Assembly (NCBI RefSeq): GCF_028128765.1
Contig: NZ_LBJG01000018.1
Span: 62,001-126,000, forward strand
DNA: 64,000 nt
Direction: 5' to 3'
Source: Bradyrhizobium sp. CCBAU 51627
GTDB taxonomy: Bacteria > Pseudomonadota > Alphaproteobacteria > Rhizobiales > Xanthobacteraceae
Shown here: positions 36,731 to 44,119 of the stretch, piece after piece
How positions within the stretch are numbered: position 1 is the first letter of the stretch
How the letters are laid out: the number at the start of each line of letters is the position of its first letter
Notes under the pieces: model-generated
What the model was told of the DNA's origin: nothing
The model's database searches: none
Seen by the model: the letters and a program-made list of their open reading frames with translations, nothing else
Made by a program: the position numbers and the translations under genes

Positions 36731-38344
36731 ATGCCCCAGAATTCCGACAGCAAGGACACGCTCATCCGCAACGCGCGCCTGATCGACGGCACCGGCGCGC
36801 CGTGGTTCGAGGCCGATTTGCGCATCAGCGGCAGCCATATCGCGGCGATCGGCGCCGCCTTGCCGCCGGAGGACGCCGACATCATCGACGCGCGCGGCTG
36901 CTATCTCGCGCCCGGCTTCATCGACGCCCATTGCCATGACGACTTGATCTGCCTGCGCGAGCCGGACAGGCCCGAAAAGGTTCTGCAGGGCGTGACCACG
37001 CTCGTGGTCGGCAATTGCTGCTTCTCGCTCTATCCGGCCACCGCGGGCTCCGCGGAGTTGCTGCGCCTGCATTTCTCCGGTCTTGCCGGCGAGACACAAG
37101 CAAGCGAAGTCTTCGACAGCTTCGACGGCTATCGGCACGCGCTGGAAGGGCCAGGCGTGGCCCTCAACCTCGTCTCCCTGGTCGGCCATGCCGCGATCAG
37201 GCTTGCCGTGCTCGGCTACGAGCGCCGCGCGGCGAGCAGCGAGGAGATCGCGGCGATGCAGGCGCTGCTCGCCCGGCAGCTCGCGCAAGGCGCGGCCGGC
37301 CTGTCGCTCGGTCTCGTCTATCCGCCGAGTGCCTTCGCCGACACCAACGAACTGAACGCGCTGGCTGCGACCGTGCGGGCGCACGGGAAGCTGCTCACCG
37401 CGCATATCCGCAGCTACGAAGCGGGCCTGTTGCAATCCATCGACGAATTCATCGCGATCCTGCGGGTATCAGGCGCGGCGGGGCTGCTGTCGCATCTGCA
37501 ATCGGCAGGTAAGCCGAACTGGGGCGCTATCCCCAAGGCGCTCGAGCGGCTGGAGGCGGCGCGCGCTGAGGGCATCGACATCTCCTTCGACATGTATCCG
37601 TATCCCGCCGGCAGTTCCTACATGCTGCAATTGCTGCCGCCGGCCGCGCTCGAAGGCGGCATCGAGGCGTTGCGCGAACGGCTGCGCGATCCGGCGAGGC
37701 GCGAGGCGCTGCGCGTGCTGGTGGAGGAGGGCGATCCCGATCCGCATTCCGCGCAGTCCAAGATCGTGCTGATCGGCTGGCACAATGTGCAGATCTCAGG
37801 CACCGGCAATCCCGCACTGAAGCCGCTCGAGGGCAAGTCGATGGTCGATGCCGCGCGCGAGCTCGGCATCTCGCCGTTCGATCTGATGGTTCGCTGCATC
37901 GAGGAGGACCAGGGGCAGACCGGCATCATCATGTTCCAACTCGATGAGGCGGATCTGCGCGCTGCCTTCACCCATCGCCTGCACATGGTCGGCTCCGACG
38001 GCATTCCGCGCCCGGGCACCAAGCCGCATCCGCGCGCCTATGGCAGTTTCCCGCGCGTCGCCGGACGGCTGACGCGCGAGCAGGGCTGGCTGACGCTGGA
38101 AGACGCCGTGCGGCGGATGACCGCGATGCCCGCGCAGCGCTTCGGCCTGTCCGACCGCGGCATCCTGCGGCCGGGCATGATCGCCGATCTCACGCTGTTC
38201 GACGACACCATCATGGACAAGGCGACGTTCGAGACGCCGACGGAAATGCCCGCAGGCATTCGTTCGGTGTTCGTCGCCGGCGAGGCCGTGGTCGCAGACG
38301 GACGCAGCACCTTCGCGCGGCCGGGGCGGGCCTTGATCACCTGA
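36731..38344 (+). CDS. N-acyl-D-amino-acid deacylase / D-aminoacylase family amidohydrolase
   Basis: 537 residues from the ATG at 36731 with AGGAGAGGGG just upstream. The amidohydrolase metal site starts with APGFIDAHCHDD, followed by the cysteine-bearing GVTTLVVGNCCFS, TAHIRSY, and the SDGIPRPGTKPHPRAYG region near the C-terminus, all family features of D-aminoacylases and dihydroorotase-like hydrolases. It would release a free D-amino acid from an N-acyl form. A RidA gene follows 44 bases later. The exact substrate is not readable. Confidence 0.9.
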   Translation: MPQNSDSKDTLIRNARLIDGTGAPWFEADLRISGSHIAAIGAALPPEDADIIDARGCYLAPGFIDAHCHDDLICLREPDRPEKVLQGVTTLVVGNCCFSLYPATAGSAELLRLHFSGLAGETQASEVFDSFDGYRHALEGPGVALNLVSLVGHAAIRLAVLGYERRAASSEEIAAMQALLARQLAQGAAGLSLGLVYPPSAFADTNELNALAATVRAHGKLLTAHIRSYEAGLLQSIDEFIAILRVSGAAGLLSHLQSAGKPNWGAIPKALERLEAARAEGIDISFDMYPYPAGSSYMLQLLPPAALEGGIEALRERLRDPARREALRVLVEEGDPDPHSAQSKIVLIGWHNVQISGTGNPALKPLEGKSMVDAARELGISPFDLMVRCIEEDQGQTGIIMFQLDEADLRAAFTHRLHMVGSDGIPRPGTKPHPRAYGSFPRVAGRLTREQGWLTLEDAVRRMTAMPAQRFGLSDRGILRPGMIADLTLFDDTIMDKATFETPTEMPAGIRSVFVAGEAVVADGRSTFARPGRALIT

Positions 38345-38388
38345 TGACGGCATCGCGGGTCTCATCATCACACACAGGACAAATACCA

Positions 38389-38772
38389 ATGACGCTGAAA
38401 CGATACGGCGCGGCCGGTGGGACCGGCGCGGGCGGCCAGCATCTTCCGTTTGCCCGCGCCGTGGAGGCCGATGGCTGGCTCTACGTCTCCGGCCAGACGC
38501 CGATGGAGAACGGCGAAGTAATCGAGGGCGGCATCATCCCGCAATCGCACAAGGCCATCCGCAACATGCTCGCGATCCTCACCGAGGCTGGCTATGAGCC
38601 CAAGAATGTCGTGCGCTGCGGCGTCTGGCTCGACGACCCCAGGGACTTTCAAAGCTTCAACAAGGTCTTCGCCGAATATTTCGGCGCCAATCCCCCGGCG
38701 CGGGCCTGCGTGGTGTCGAGCATGGTGGTGGATTGCAAGGTGGAAATCGACTGCGTCGCTTACCGCAAGTGA
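38389..38772 (+). CDS. RidA (YjgF/YER057c/UK114) family protein
   Basis: 127 residues from the ATG at 38389 with AGGACA upstream. The fold signature includes FARAVEADGWLYVSGQTPM and the C-terminal PARACVVSSMVVDCKVEIDC, close to the RidA motif whose arginine holds the imine carboxylate. RidA proteins hydrolyse reactive enamines/imines produced by amino-acid dehydratases or oxidases. Placement after a D-aminoacylase suggests clean-up of products of D-amino-acid catabolism. Confidence 0.9.
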   Translation: MTLKRYGAAGGTGAGGQHLPFARAVEADGWLYVSGQTPMENGEVIEGGIIPQSHKAIRNMLAILTEAGYEPKNVVRCGVWLDDPRDFQSFNKVFAEYFGANPPARACVVSSMVVDCKVEIDCVAYRK

Positions 38773-38784
38773 GCCGCCTCCTGC

Positions 38785-38812
38785 TGTGTCGGGGCCCGCA
38801 GGCCCCGACACA
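38785..38812. terminator. Hairpin between convergent genes
   Basis: TGTGTCGGGGCC (38785-38796) and GGCCCCGACACA (38801-38812) form a perfect 12-bp stem with a CGCA loop between the convergent RidA and TonB-receptor genes. No T run follows, so termination is likely but not certain. Confidence 0.6.
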
Positions 38813-38826
38813 CGCAAGCCGCGCAG

Positions 38827-41082
38827 CTAAAACCGCTGCGAGACGCCGACATAGAATCCGCGGCGCGGTCCGTATTGCGGGGCGAACACGCCGATGCCGG
38901 AGCCGTCGCGGATCTGGTAGATCGTGTCGAACACATTGACCACGTCGAATCGCAGCGTCGTCGGCTTGTTCGGCGCCACGATGTTGAAATCGTGCGACAG
39001 GCCGAGATTCACCTGCGTGTAGCCAGGCAGATGATCGGTGTTGGCAAAACCCGAGCGCAGGCCGCTACCATAGATCATCGACACGCTGTAGCGCGTGCCC
39101 CCCCAGAGATAGGAGGCGCCGGCCGACCCTGACAGCATCTGCGCGTGGTCGGTGTAGATGTAATGCCCCGCGATATAGGCGAGCTCGTCCGCACCGAACA
39201 GGTACTGGTTCGAGATCACGTCGGTCGCGATCTGCTTGGCCCAGGCGAGGTTGGCATAGGCGCTGAAATTGCCGTTGCGATAGGTCGATTTCAGCTCGAC
39301 GCCGACATTCTCGCCGCGATCGTAGTTGAAGCCGCTCAGCACATAGGCTGCGCCGAACTGGCCGTCGTCGAGCAGGTCGCGCGCCTTCTTGTAGTAGGCG
39401 TCGGCGCCGACCTCGAGACCGGGGATCGCATGGATCTTCTGCGTCACGCCGACGTCGAACACGTGCGAGCGTTCGGGAAGCACCGGGCTGCTCTGTCCGA
39501 CTGCAGGCGTCTGCGTGTTAACAGGCGCGCCGGGCGGCGTCACCAGCGCGAGATTGACGGGGGCTGCGATCACCTGCGAGGGCGGGGTGAAGTTGCGCGC
39601 ATAGCCGGCGTGGAACGTGGTGCCGTCGAACGGCTTCCAGGTCAGGCTGACACGCGGGCTGAGCTGGTTCGCATCGACATATTGATACATCTGGTCGAAG
39701 CGCAGGCCGGCGTTCAGGGTGAGATTGTTGGTGATCTTCCATTCGTCCTGGACATAGGTCCCGGCCAGCCAGCCGGTCTTGGCATTGGAGTCGAATACAG
39801 AGAACGGCGCGTCGATCGTACCCCCTGCCGGGTCCAGCGGCAGCACCGTCGTCCCGCTGTTGACCAGCGTTCGCTCCGCGCTCACCGACAGGCCGAAGCG
39901 CAGCGTGTGCGCATAGCCGATCCGCCAGGCGGTGTCCTGCTGGATGCCGTTGACCACGCTCTGGCGATAGACGTCCGAGGACACGCCGTTGAACACGAGG
40001 TCGCCGATCGGATCAGGATAGAAATGCAGCAGGCTGGTGCGGTTGAAGTAGGAGGTCTGCGTGTCGAACTCGCCGTTCGAGGTCTGGTAGGAGACGACGT
40101 TGAACTGGTTGAACTCGTTCTGGTGCTCGTTGAGCCTGGAGGAATCGAAATTCGAGACGCCGAAGGCCGTGAAGGCGGGCGTCTGGCCGGGATTGTTCGG
40201 GATCTGGAACGTCGCATTCGAGACGCCGCTCATGAAGGTGAGACGGCTAGTCGGATCGATCATCGTCGAGAGATAGAGAAAGCCCTTCTCCTGGTTGGTG
40301 CGATCGTGAATCGCATTGACCGAAGGCGTCGGGTTCTCGATGCCGAGATTGTTCTGGAGAAAGCGGCCCGACAGGAAATACTGCGTCTGCCCTGCAGTGC
40401 CGCCATATTCCACATTGGTCGAGATGGTGCCGTTGCTGCCGCCATAGACGCCGACCACGCCGGAATTGTTGAAGGCGTCGGCCTTGGTGGAGATGTCGAG
40501 CACGCCGGCCGTGCGCAGGCCGTATTGCGCCGGCAATGCGCCGGTGAGCAGGCTGAGGCTGCCCACGATCCCGGTGTCGAGGATCTGCCCGAACGCACCG
40601 ACGCCGTCGGGCAGCATGACGCCGTTGATGCGATATTGCAGATTGGCGTGCTCGTTGCGGACATGCAGGTCGCCGCTCGCCGCCGAATCCTGGGTGACGC
40701 CGGGGAATTGCAGCAGCACCTTGTCCAGCGAGGCATTGCTCCCCTGAGGCAGCGCCTCGATGGCCTGGCGCGTGAGCGTGTGAGCCGTAGCCCCGCCGGG
40801 CGGCAGAATGCTCTGGCGCGCCGTGTCGAACCGCTCGCCCTGGCCCTCGACGGCGGCGGGCGCCTCGGTCTGCGGCCGCGCCTGCGGCGTGGCCCGGCGC
40901 CTGTCGACCGCGACACGAACCTTGGGACGGCGCGGCGCTTGCGTCTGCTTGGGTGCTTCGACTTCGACGCTAGGCAGCGTCGTGACGGGGGCCGTGGTCT
41001 GCGCCATGGCGCTGCCGCCGGATTGAAACAGTGTGAGTACGGCGAGGCTCGCGCTCGCCAATATTGCCTTTGAAGACACCAT
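38827..41082 (-). CDS. TonB-dependent outer-membrane receptor (candidate zinc receptor)
   Basis: A 751-residue receptor. A signal peptide (about 1-27, ending SAMAQ) is followed by a TonB-box-like segment (LPSVEVEAP) and a long Pro/Arg/Lys-rich spacer. Next come a plug domain (LPQGSNASLDKVLLQFPGVT, RNEHANLQYRINGVMLPDG) and a 22-strand-type barrel ending in a C-terminal phenylalanine (VGVSQRF). It lies downstream of a DUF2946-type gene whose promoter bears a Zur-like palindrome, so zinc or a zinc chelate is the leading guess for its substrate. Siderophore or another metal complex remains possible. Confidence 0.9.
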   Translation of the reverse strand: MVSSKAILASASLAVLTLFQSGGSAMAQTTAPVTTLPSVEVEAPKQTQAPRRPKVRVAVDRRRATPQARPQTEAPAAVEGQGERFDTARQSILPPGGATAHTLTRQAIEALPQGSNASLDKVLLQFPGVTQDSAASGDLHVRNEHANLQYRINGVMLPDGVGAFGQILDTGIVGSLSLLTGALPAQYGLRTAGVLDISTKADAFNNSGVVGVYGGSNGTISTNVEYGGTAGQTQYFLSGRFLQNNLGIENPTPSVNAIHDRTNQEKGFLYLSTMIDPTSRLTFMSGVSNATFQIPNNPGQTPAFTAFGVSNFDSSRLNEHQNEFNQFNVVSYQTSNGEFDTQTSYFNRTSLLHFYPDPIGDLVFNGVSSDVYRQSVVNGIQQDTAWRIGYAHTLRFGLSVSAERTLVNSGTTVLPLDPAGGTIDAPFSVFDSNAKTGWLAGTYVQDEWKITNNLTLNAGLRFDQMYQYVDANQLSPRVSLTWKPFDGTTFHAGYARNFTPPSQVIAAPVNLALVTPPGAPVNTQTPAVGQSSPVLPERSHVFDVGVTQKIHAIPGLEVGADAYYKKARDLLDDGQFGAAYVLSGFNYDRGENVGVELKSTYRNGNFSAYANLAWAKQIATDVISNQYLFGADELAYIAGHYIYTDHAQMLSGSAGASYLWGGTRYSVSMIYGSGLRSGFANTDHLPGYTQVNLGLSHDFNIVAPNKPTTLRFDVVNVFDTIYQIRDGSGIGVFAPQYGPRRGFYVGVSQRF

Positions 41083-41228
41083 TGTCCTGATTTCCGATCG
41101 CGCACCGCTGCGCTCGTTCAGAGCACTCGCATGCGGCGCGCGCCGTCGACACGCGACGGGTCATGTTCGATAGCCTTGCGGTGTCGGCTTGGACGACCGA
41201 CGCCGAAGGCAAGCTCAATCGATGGAAA

Positions 41229-41639
41229 TCAGGAGGCGGGAGGCGCGCGTGGCTGGAACGCGTGGTTTGCCGATTCCAGATGGATGAATTCGGCGTCGGT
41301 GGTGCGGTAGAGCAGCTCGACCGCCTGCGGCAAGTGCAGCAGAGGCGGCGTCGCGAACACGACCGTGCCGGCCATCGCGACCAATGCGCAGATCGCGCAA
41401 TTGTCGTCGCCCGGCTGTTCGCGGTCGGGGGTTGTCGGTGACTGCTTCTGGACCGCCGCACTATCGGGCGACGCGATCGACTTGGCAGTCCCGTTGGCGC
41501 CGTCGGCCAGTTGGGACTGCGCGAGCGGCGCGGCCTGTGCGAACCAGTGGCTGTGGCCGAACGTCAGCGCGAACTGCACCAGCATCGCGAACAACGCGAG
41601 CCGGGCGCCGTGCCTGATTTTCGACCGAAACCACTTCAT
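41229..41639 (-). CDS. DUF2946-type protein (possible metal-handling)
   Basis: 136 residues from the ATG at 41639 (MKWFRSKIRH); upstream ATGs at 41660 and 41702 are in frame, but the latter sits inside the promoter palindrome. A hydrophobic N-terminal segment (LALFAMLVQFALTFGHSHWF) with two histidines is followed by a variable linker and the family segment GDDNCAICALVAMAGTVVFA with a C-x-x-C pair. DUF2946 proteins are often next to metal transporters. It is 146 bases upstream of the TonB receptor on the same strand, and both are probably controlled by the same palindrome. Confidence 0.8.
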   Translation of the reverse strand: MKWFRSKIRHGARLALFAMLVQFALTFGHSHWFAQAAPLAQSQLADGANGTAKSIASPDSAAVQKQSPTTPDREQPGDDNCAICALVAMAGTVVFATPPLLHLPQAVELLYRTTDAEFIHLESANHAFQPRAPPAS

Positions 41640-41681
41640 CTGTAAAACGACACCCCGCATTGCGAGACGCCAACCGGGCGC

Positions 41682-41706
41682 CGCGATGTTATATTGTAAC
41701 ATCGCG
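41682..41706 (-). promoter_or_regulatory. Zur-box-like palindrome
   Basis: Perfect 10-bp arms CGCGATGTTA (41682-41691) and TAACATCGCG (41697-41706) flank a 5-base TATTG centre. The core ATGTTATATTGTAACAT resembles Zur binding sites built on TGTTATA half-sites. It lies ~45 bases upstream of the chosen DUF2946 start. Confidence 0.6.
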
Positions 41707-41874
41707 CGAGAGGCTCGTGGATGTCAACCGCGGGCGGAGCGGTGCGCGCAGGCGGCCGGGCTGATGTGTCGTTCCGGCAACGCGATCAGGTTCGATGCAG
41801 CACCGAGGGAGGTGCGCTCCCGCTCCCGCTTTCAAGCGCGAGAGGCCGAGCAAGACTCATCCTCTCGTCGCGCC

Positions 41875-43938
41875 TCATCGCCCCTCTCGCACCCAGGTCG
41901 CGGCAAACGCGCCGAGCAGCAGCAACAGCCCGACCAGGCCGGCGAAGATCGGCAGCACGCCGACGCCCTTCACGACGCTGGCGTCGCGCATCCGCACGCC
42001 CATCCAGCCGTCGCCGGCAAAGACGCTGGTCGAGCGCACCGGCACGATGCGCGGCAGCTCGACGCTGGAGCCATCCGCGATCCGCACGGAATTGCCGCCG
42101 GTCGCCTGCGTCAGCGGCCTCAAGGTCTCGGTGGTGGAGGTGACTTCCGAAAACTCCTTCGGATTGGTCGGGCCGACATTGATCAGCGCCTTCAGCGTGC
42201 CATCGGTCGCCTGCCACAGGCCGAGTTCATTGGCCGGCAGGCTGGCGCGCCACTCGCCGGGATCGCCGGGGCTGAGCGTGAGATCGTGCGAGACGCCGGA
42301 GGGCGAAGTCACGCTCACCGGCTGCACGCTGTCGCCCATGGTCTGGCGCACCACCACGAGGTCCTTGCCCTGCACCTGCATCCGCAGCGCTTCCTCGTCG
42401 AGGTCCGGCTGCTTCATCAGCCAGTGCGACATCCGCCTGAGCAGATCGAGATGCGGACCACCGCCCTCATAGCCACGCGCCCACAGCCAGATGTGGTCGG
42501 ACAGCAGCAGCGCGACGCGGCCCTCGCCGAAGCGCGACAGGAACAACAGCGGCTTGCCGTCCGCGCCCGTCATGACGGGCGGGTTGACCGAATTGCGGGT
42601 GTCTACGGTGCGGAAGAAGCGGCTCCAATGCGGTGGCTCGAACGCCGCGCCCTCCAGCCCGCGTGTCACGGGATGGCGTTTGCCGATGTCGGAGAGATGC
42701 GCATAAAAGGGCTTCTCGGTCACGCCGACCGGCTCGGCCGGCAGCACCGTGTCGAGCGGCGTGCGCCAGATGCTGGTGTTCGAGGCGTAGTCGGGACCAG
42801 CCGACACCAGCACGGCGCCGCCCGAGCGCACATAGCGCGCGATATTGTCGAAATAGGCGGTCGGCAGCACGCCCTGACGCGCGTAGCGGTCGAAGATGAT
42901 CAGCTGGAATTCATTGATGTGCTGCTGGAACAGCTCACGGGTCGGAAACGCGATCAGTGAGAGCTCGTTGATCGGCGTGCCGTCCTGCTTCTCAGGCGGC
43001 CTCAGAATCGTAAAATGCACGAGATCGACGCTGGCGTCCGATTTGAGCAGGTTGCGCCAGGTGCGCTCGCCGGAATGCGGCTCGCCCGACACCAGCAGCA
43101 CGCGGAGCTTGTCGCGCACGCCGTCGATGGCGACCACGGCGCGGTTGTTCACCGGGGTCAATTCTCTTTCGAGCGGCGAGGCCTCGATCTCGACGATGTT
43201 CGGCCCGGCATGCTTGATCTCGACCTCGACACTTGCGCTCTGGCCGCTCGAGAGCGTGCGCTCGTTGATGACCTCGCCGTCGCGGCGGACCGTGATCTTG
43301 GCGCGCTCGCCGGTGACGCCCTGATCGTCGAGCTTGTAGCTGATGGTCTGGGTCTGGCCGACGATGCCGAAGCGCGGCGCCGCGGTGATGGCGATGCGGC
43401 GATCGCGCTCGTCCTTCTGGCCGGTGATCAGGGCCTGCACCGGGGCCTGGAAGCCGAGCGCGGCGGCGTTGGCCGGAATATCGTGCACACGGCCGTCGGT
43501 GATCAGGAACGCACCGGCGACGCGGTCGACCGGCACGTCCGACAGCGCCGAGGCCAGCGCGCCGAACAGCTTCGTGCCGTCGGTCTCGCCGTCGGCCTGT
43601 CCGGCCTCGATGACGCGCACCTCCAGCCCCTTGATCTTCTTCAAAGTATCGACCAGCGCCTCCTTCGCCTTCGCGGCTTCCTGGTTGCGCTTGCCGAAAT
43701 TCTGGCTCGGGCTCTTGTCGACGACGACGGCGGCGACCGAGGTGAGGGGATCGCGGTCCTCACGTGTGAAGGAGGGATTGGCGAGCGCCAGCAGGAACAG
43801 CGCCAGCGCAGCGACGCGCACGGCCGCGCCGCGCGCCCGCGCCACCAACAGCACGATCGCGATGATCACGATCGCAGCGAGCGCAATCCACAGGACAATC
43901 GCCGGGACAAGCGGCGTGAACGCGATGCCGTAGTTCAT
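41875..43938 (-). CDS. Large membrane protein of the MoxR/DUF58/DUF4159 operon (glutamine-amidotransferase-like core)
   Basis: 687 residues. Two N-terminal transmembrane helices (about 10-33 and 40-54) and one at the C-terminus (VLPIFAGLVGLLLLLGAF) enclose a ~600-residue periplasmic region. It contains a von Willebrand-like start (VAAVVVDKSPSQNF) and a class I glutamine-amidotransferase-like fold (LLVSGEPHSGERTWRNLLKS, YVRSGGAVLVSAG), without an obvious catalytic cysteine. It is the last gene of the leftward MoxR operon, separated from the DUF4159 gene by 181 bases that hold a repeat. Function unknown. Confidence 0.8.
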   Translation of the reverse strand: MNYGIAFTPLVPAIVLWIALAAIVIIAIVLLVARARGAAVRVAALALFLLALANPSFTREDRDPLTSVAAVVVDKSPSQNFGKRNQEAAKAKEALVDTLKKIKGLEVRVIEAGQADGETDGTKLFGALASALSDVPVDRVAGAFLITDGRVHDIPANAAALGFQAPVQALITGQKDERDRRIAITAAPRFGIVGQTQTISYKLDDQGVTGERAKITVRRDGEVINERTLSSGQSASVEVEIKHAGPNIVEIEASPLERELTPVNNRAVVAIDGVRDKLRVLLVSGEPHSGERTWRNLLKSDASVDLVHFTILRPPEKQDGTPINELSLIAFPTRELFQQHINEFQLIIFDRYARQGVLPTAYFDNIARYVRSGGAVLVSAGPDYASNTSIWRTPLDTVLPAEPVGVTEKPFYAHLSDIGKRHPVTRGLEGAAFEPPHWSRFFRTVDTRNSVNPPVMTGADGKPLLFLSRFGEGRVALLLSDHIWLWARGYEGGGPHLDLLRRMSHWLMKQPDLDEEALRMQVQGKDLVVVRQTMGDSVQPVSVTSPSGVSHDLTLSPGDPGEWRASLPANELGLWQATDGTLKALINVGPTNPKEFSEVTSTTETLRPLTQATGGNSVRIADGSSVELPRIVPVRSTSVFAGDGWMGVRMRDASVVKGVGVLPIFAGLVGLLLLLGAFAATWVREGR

Positions 43939-43956
43939 GGCGTCACTCTCTCGGCG

Positions 43957-44083
43957 TCGTCATGCCCGGCGATAGCAGTCTGCTTTACGCAGACTGCGTA
44001 AACGTGTCTGCGCTGCCGGGCATCCACGTTCTCCATGCCGCGAGGCAGGGCGTGGATGGCCGGGATAAACCCGGCCATGACGG
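43957..44083. repeat. Dispersed palindromic repeat within the MoxR operon
   Basis: A long imperfect palindrome: TCGTCATGCCCGGC (43957-43970) at one end and CCGGCCATGACGG at the other, with inner complementary arms (GCAGTCTGC/GCAGACTGC, GCATCCACG/CGTGGATGG). It fills the gap between two genes of the same operon. Confidence 0.7.
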
Positions 44084-44119
44084 CTTCATTTGGGTGGGCA
44101 TCCAAATTCAAAACCCGCA

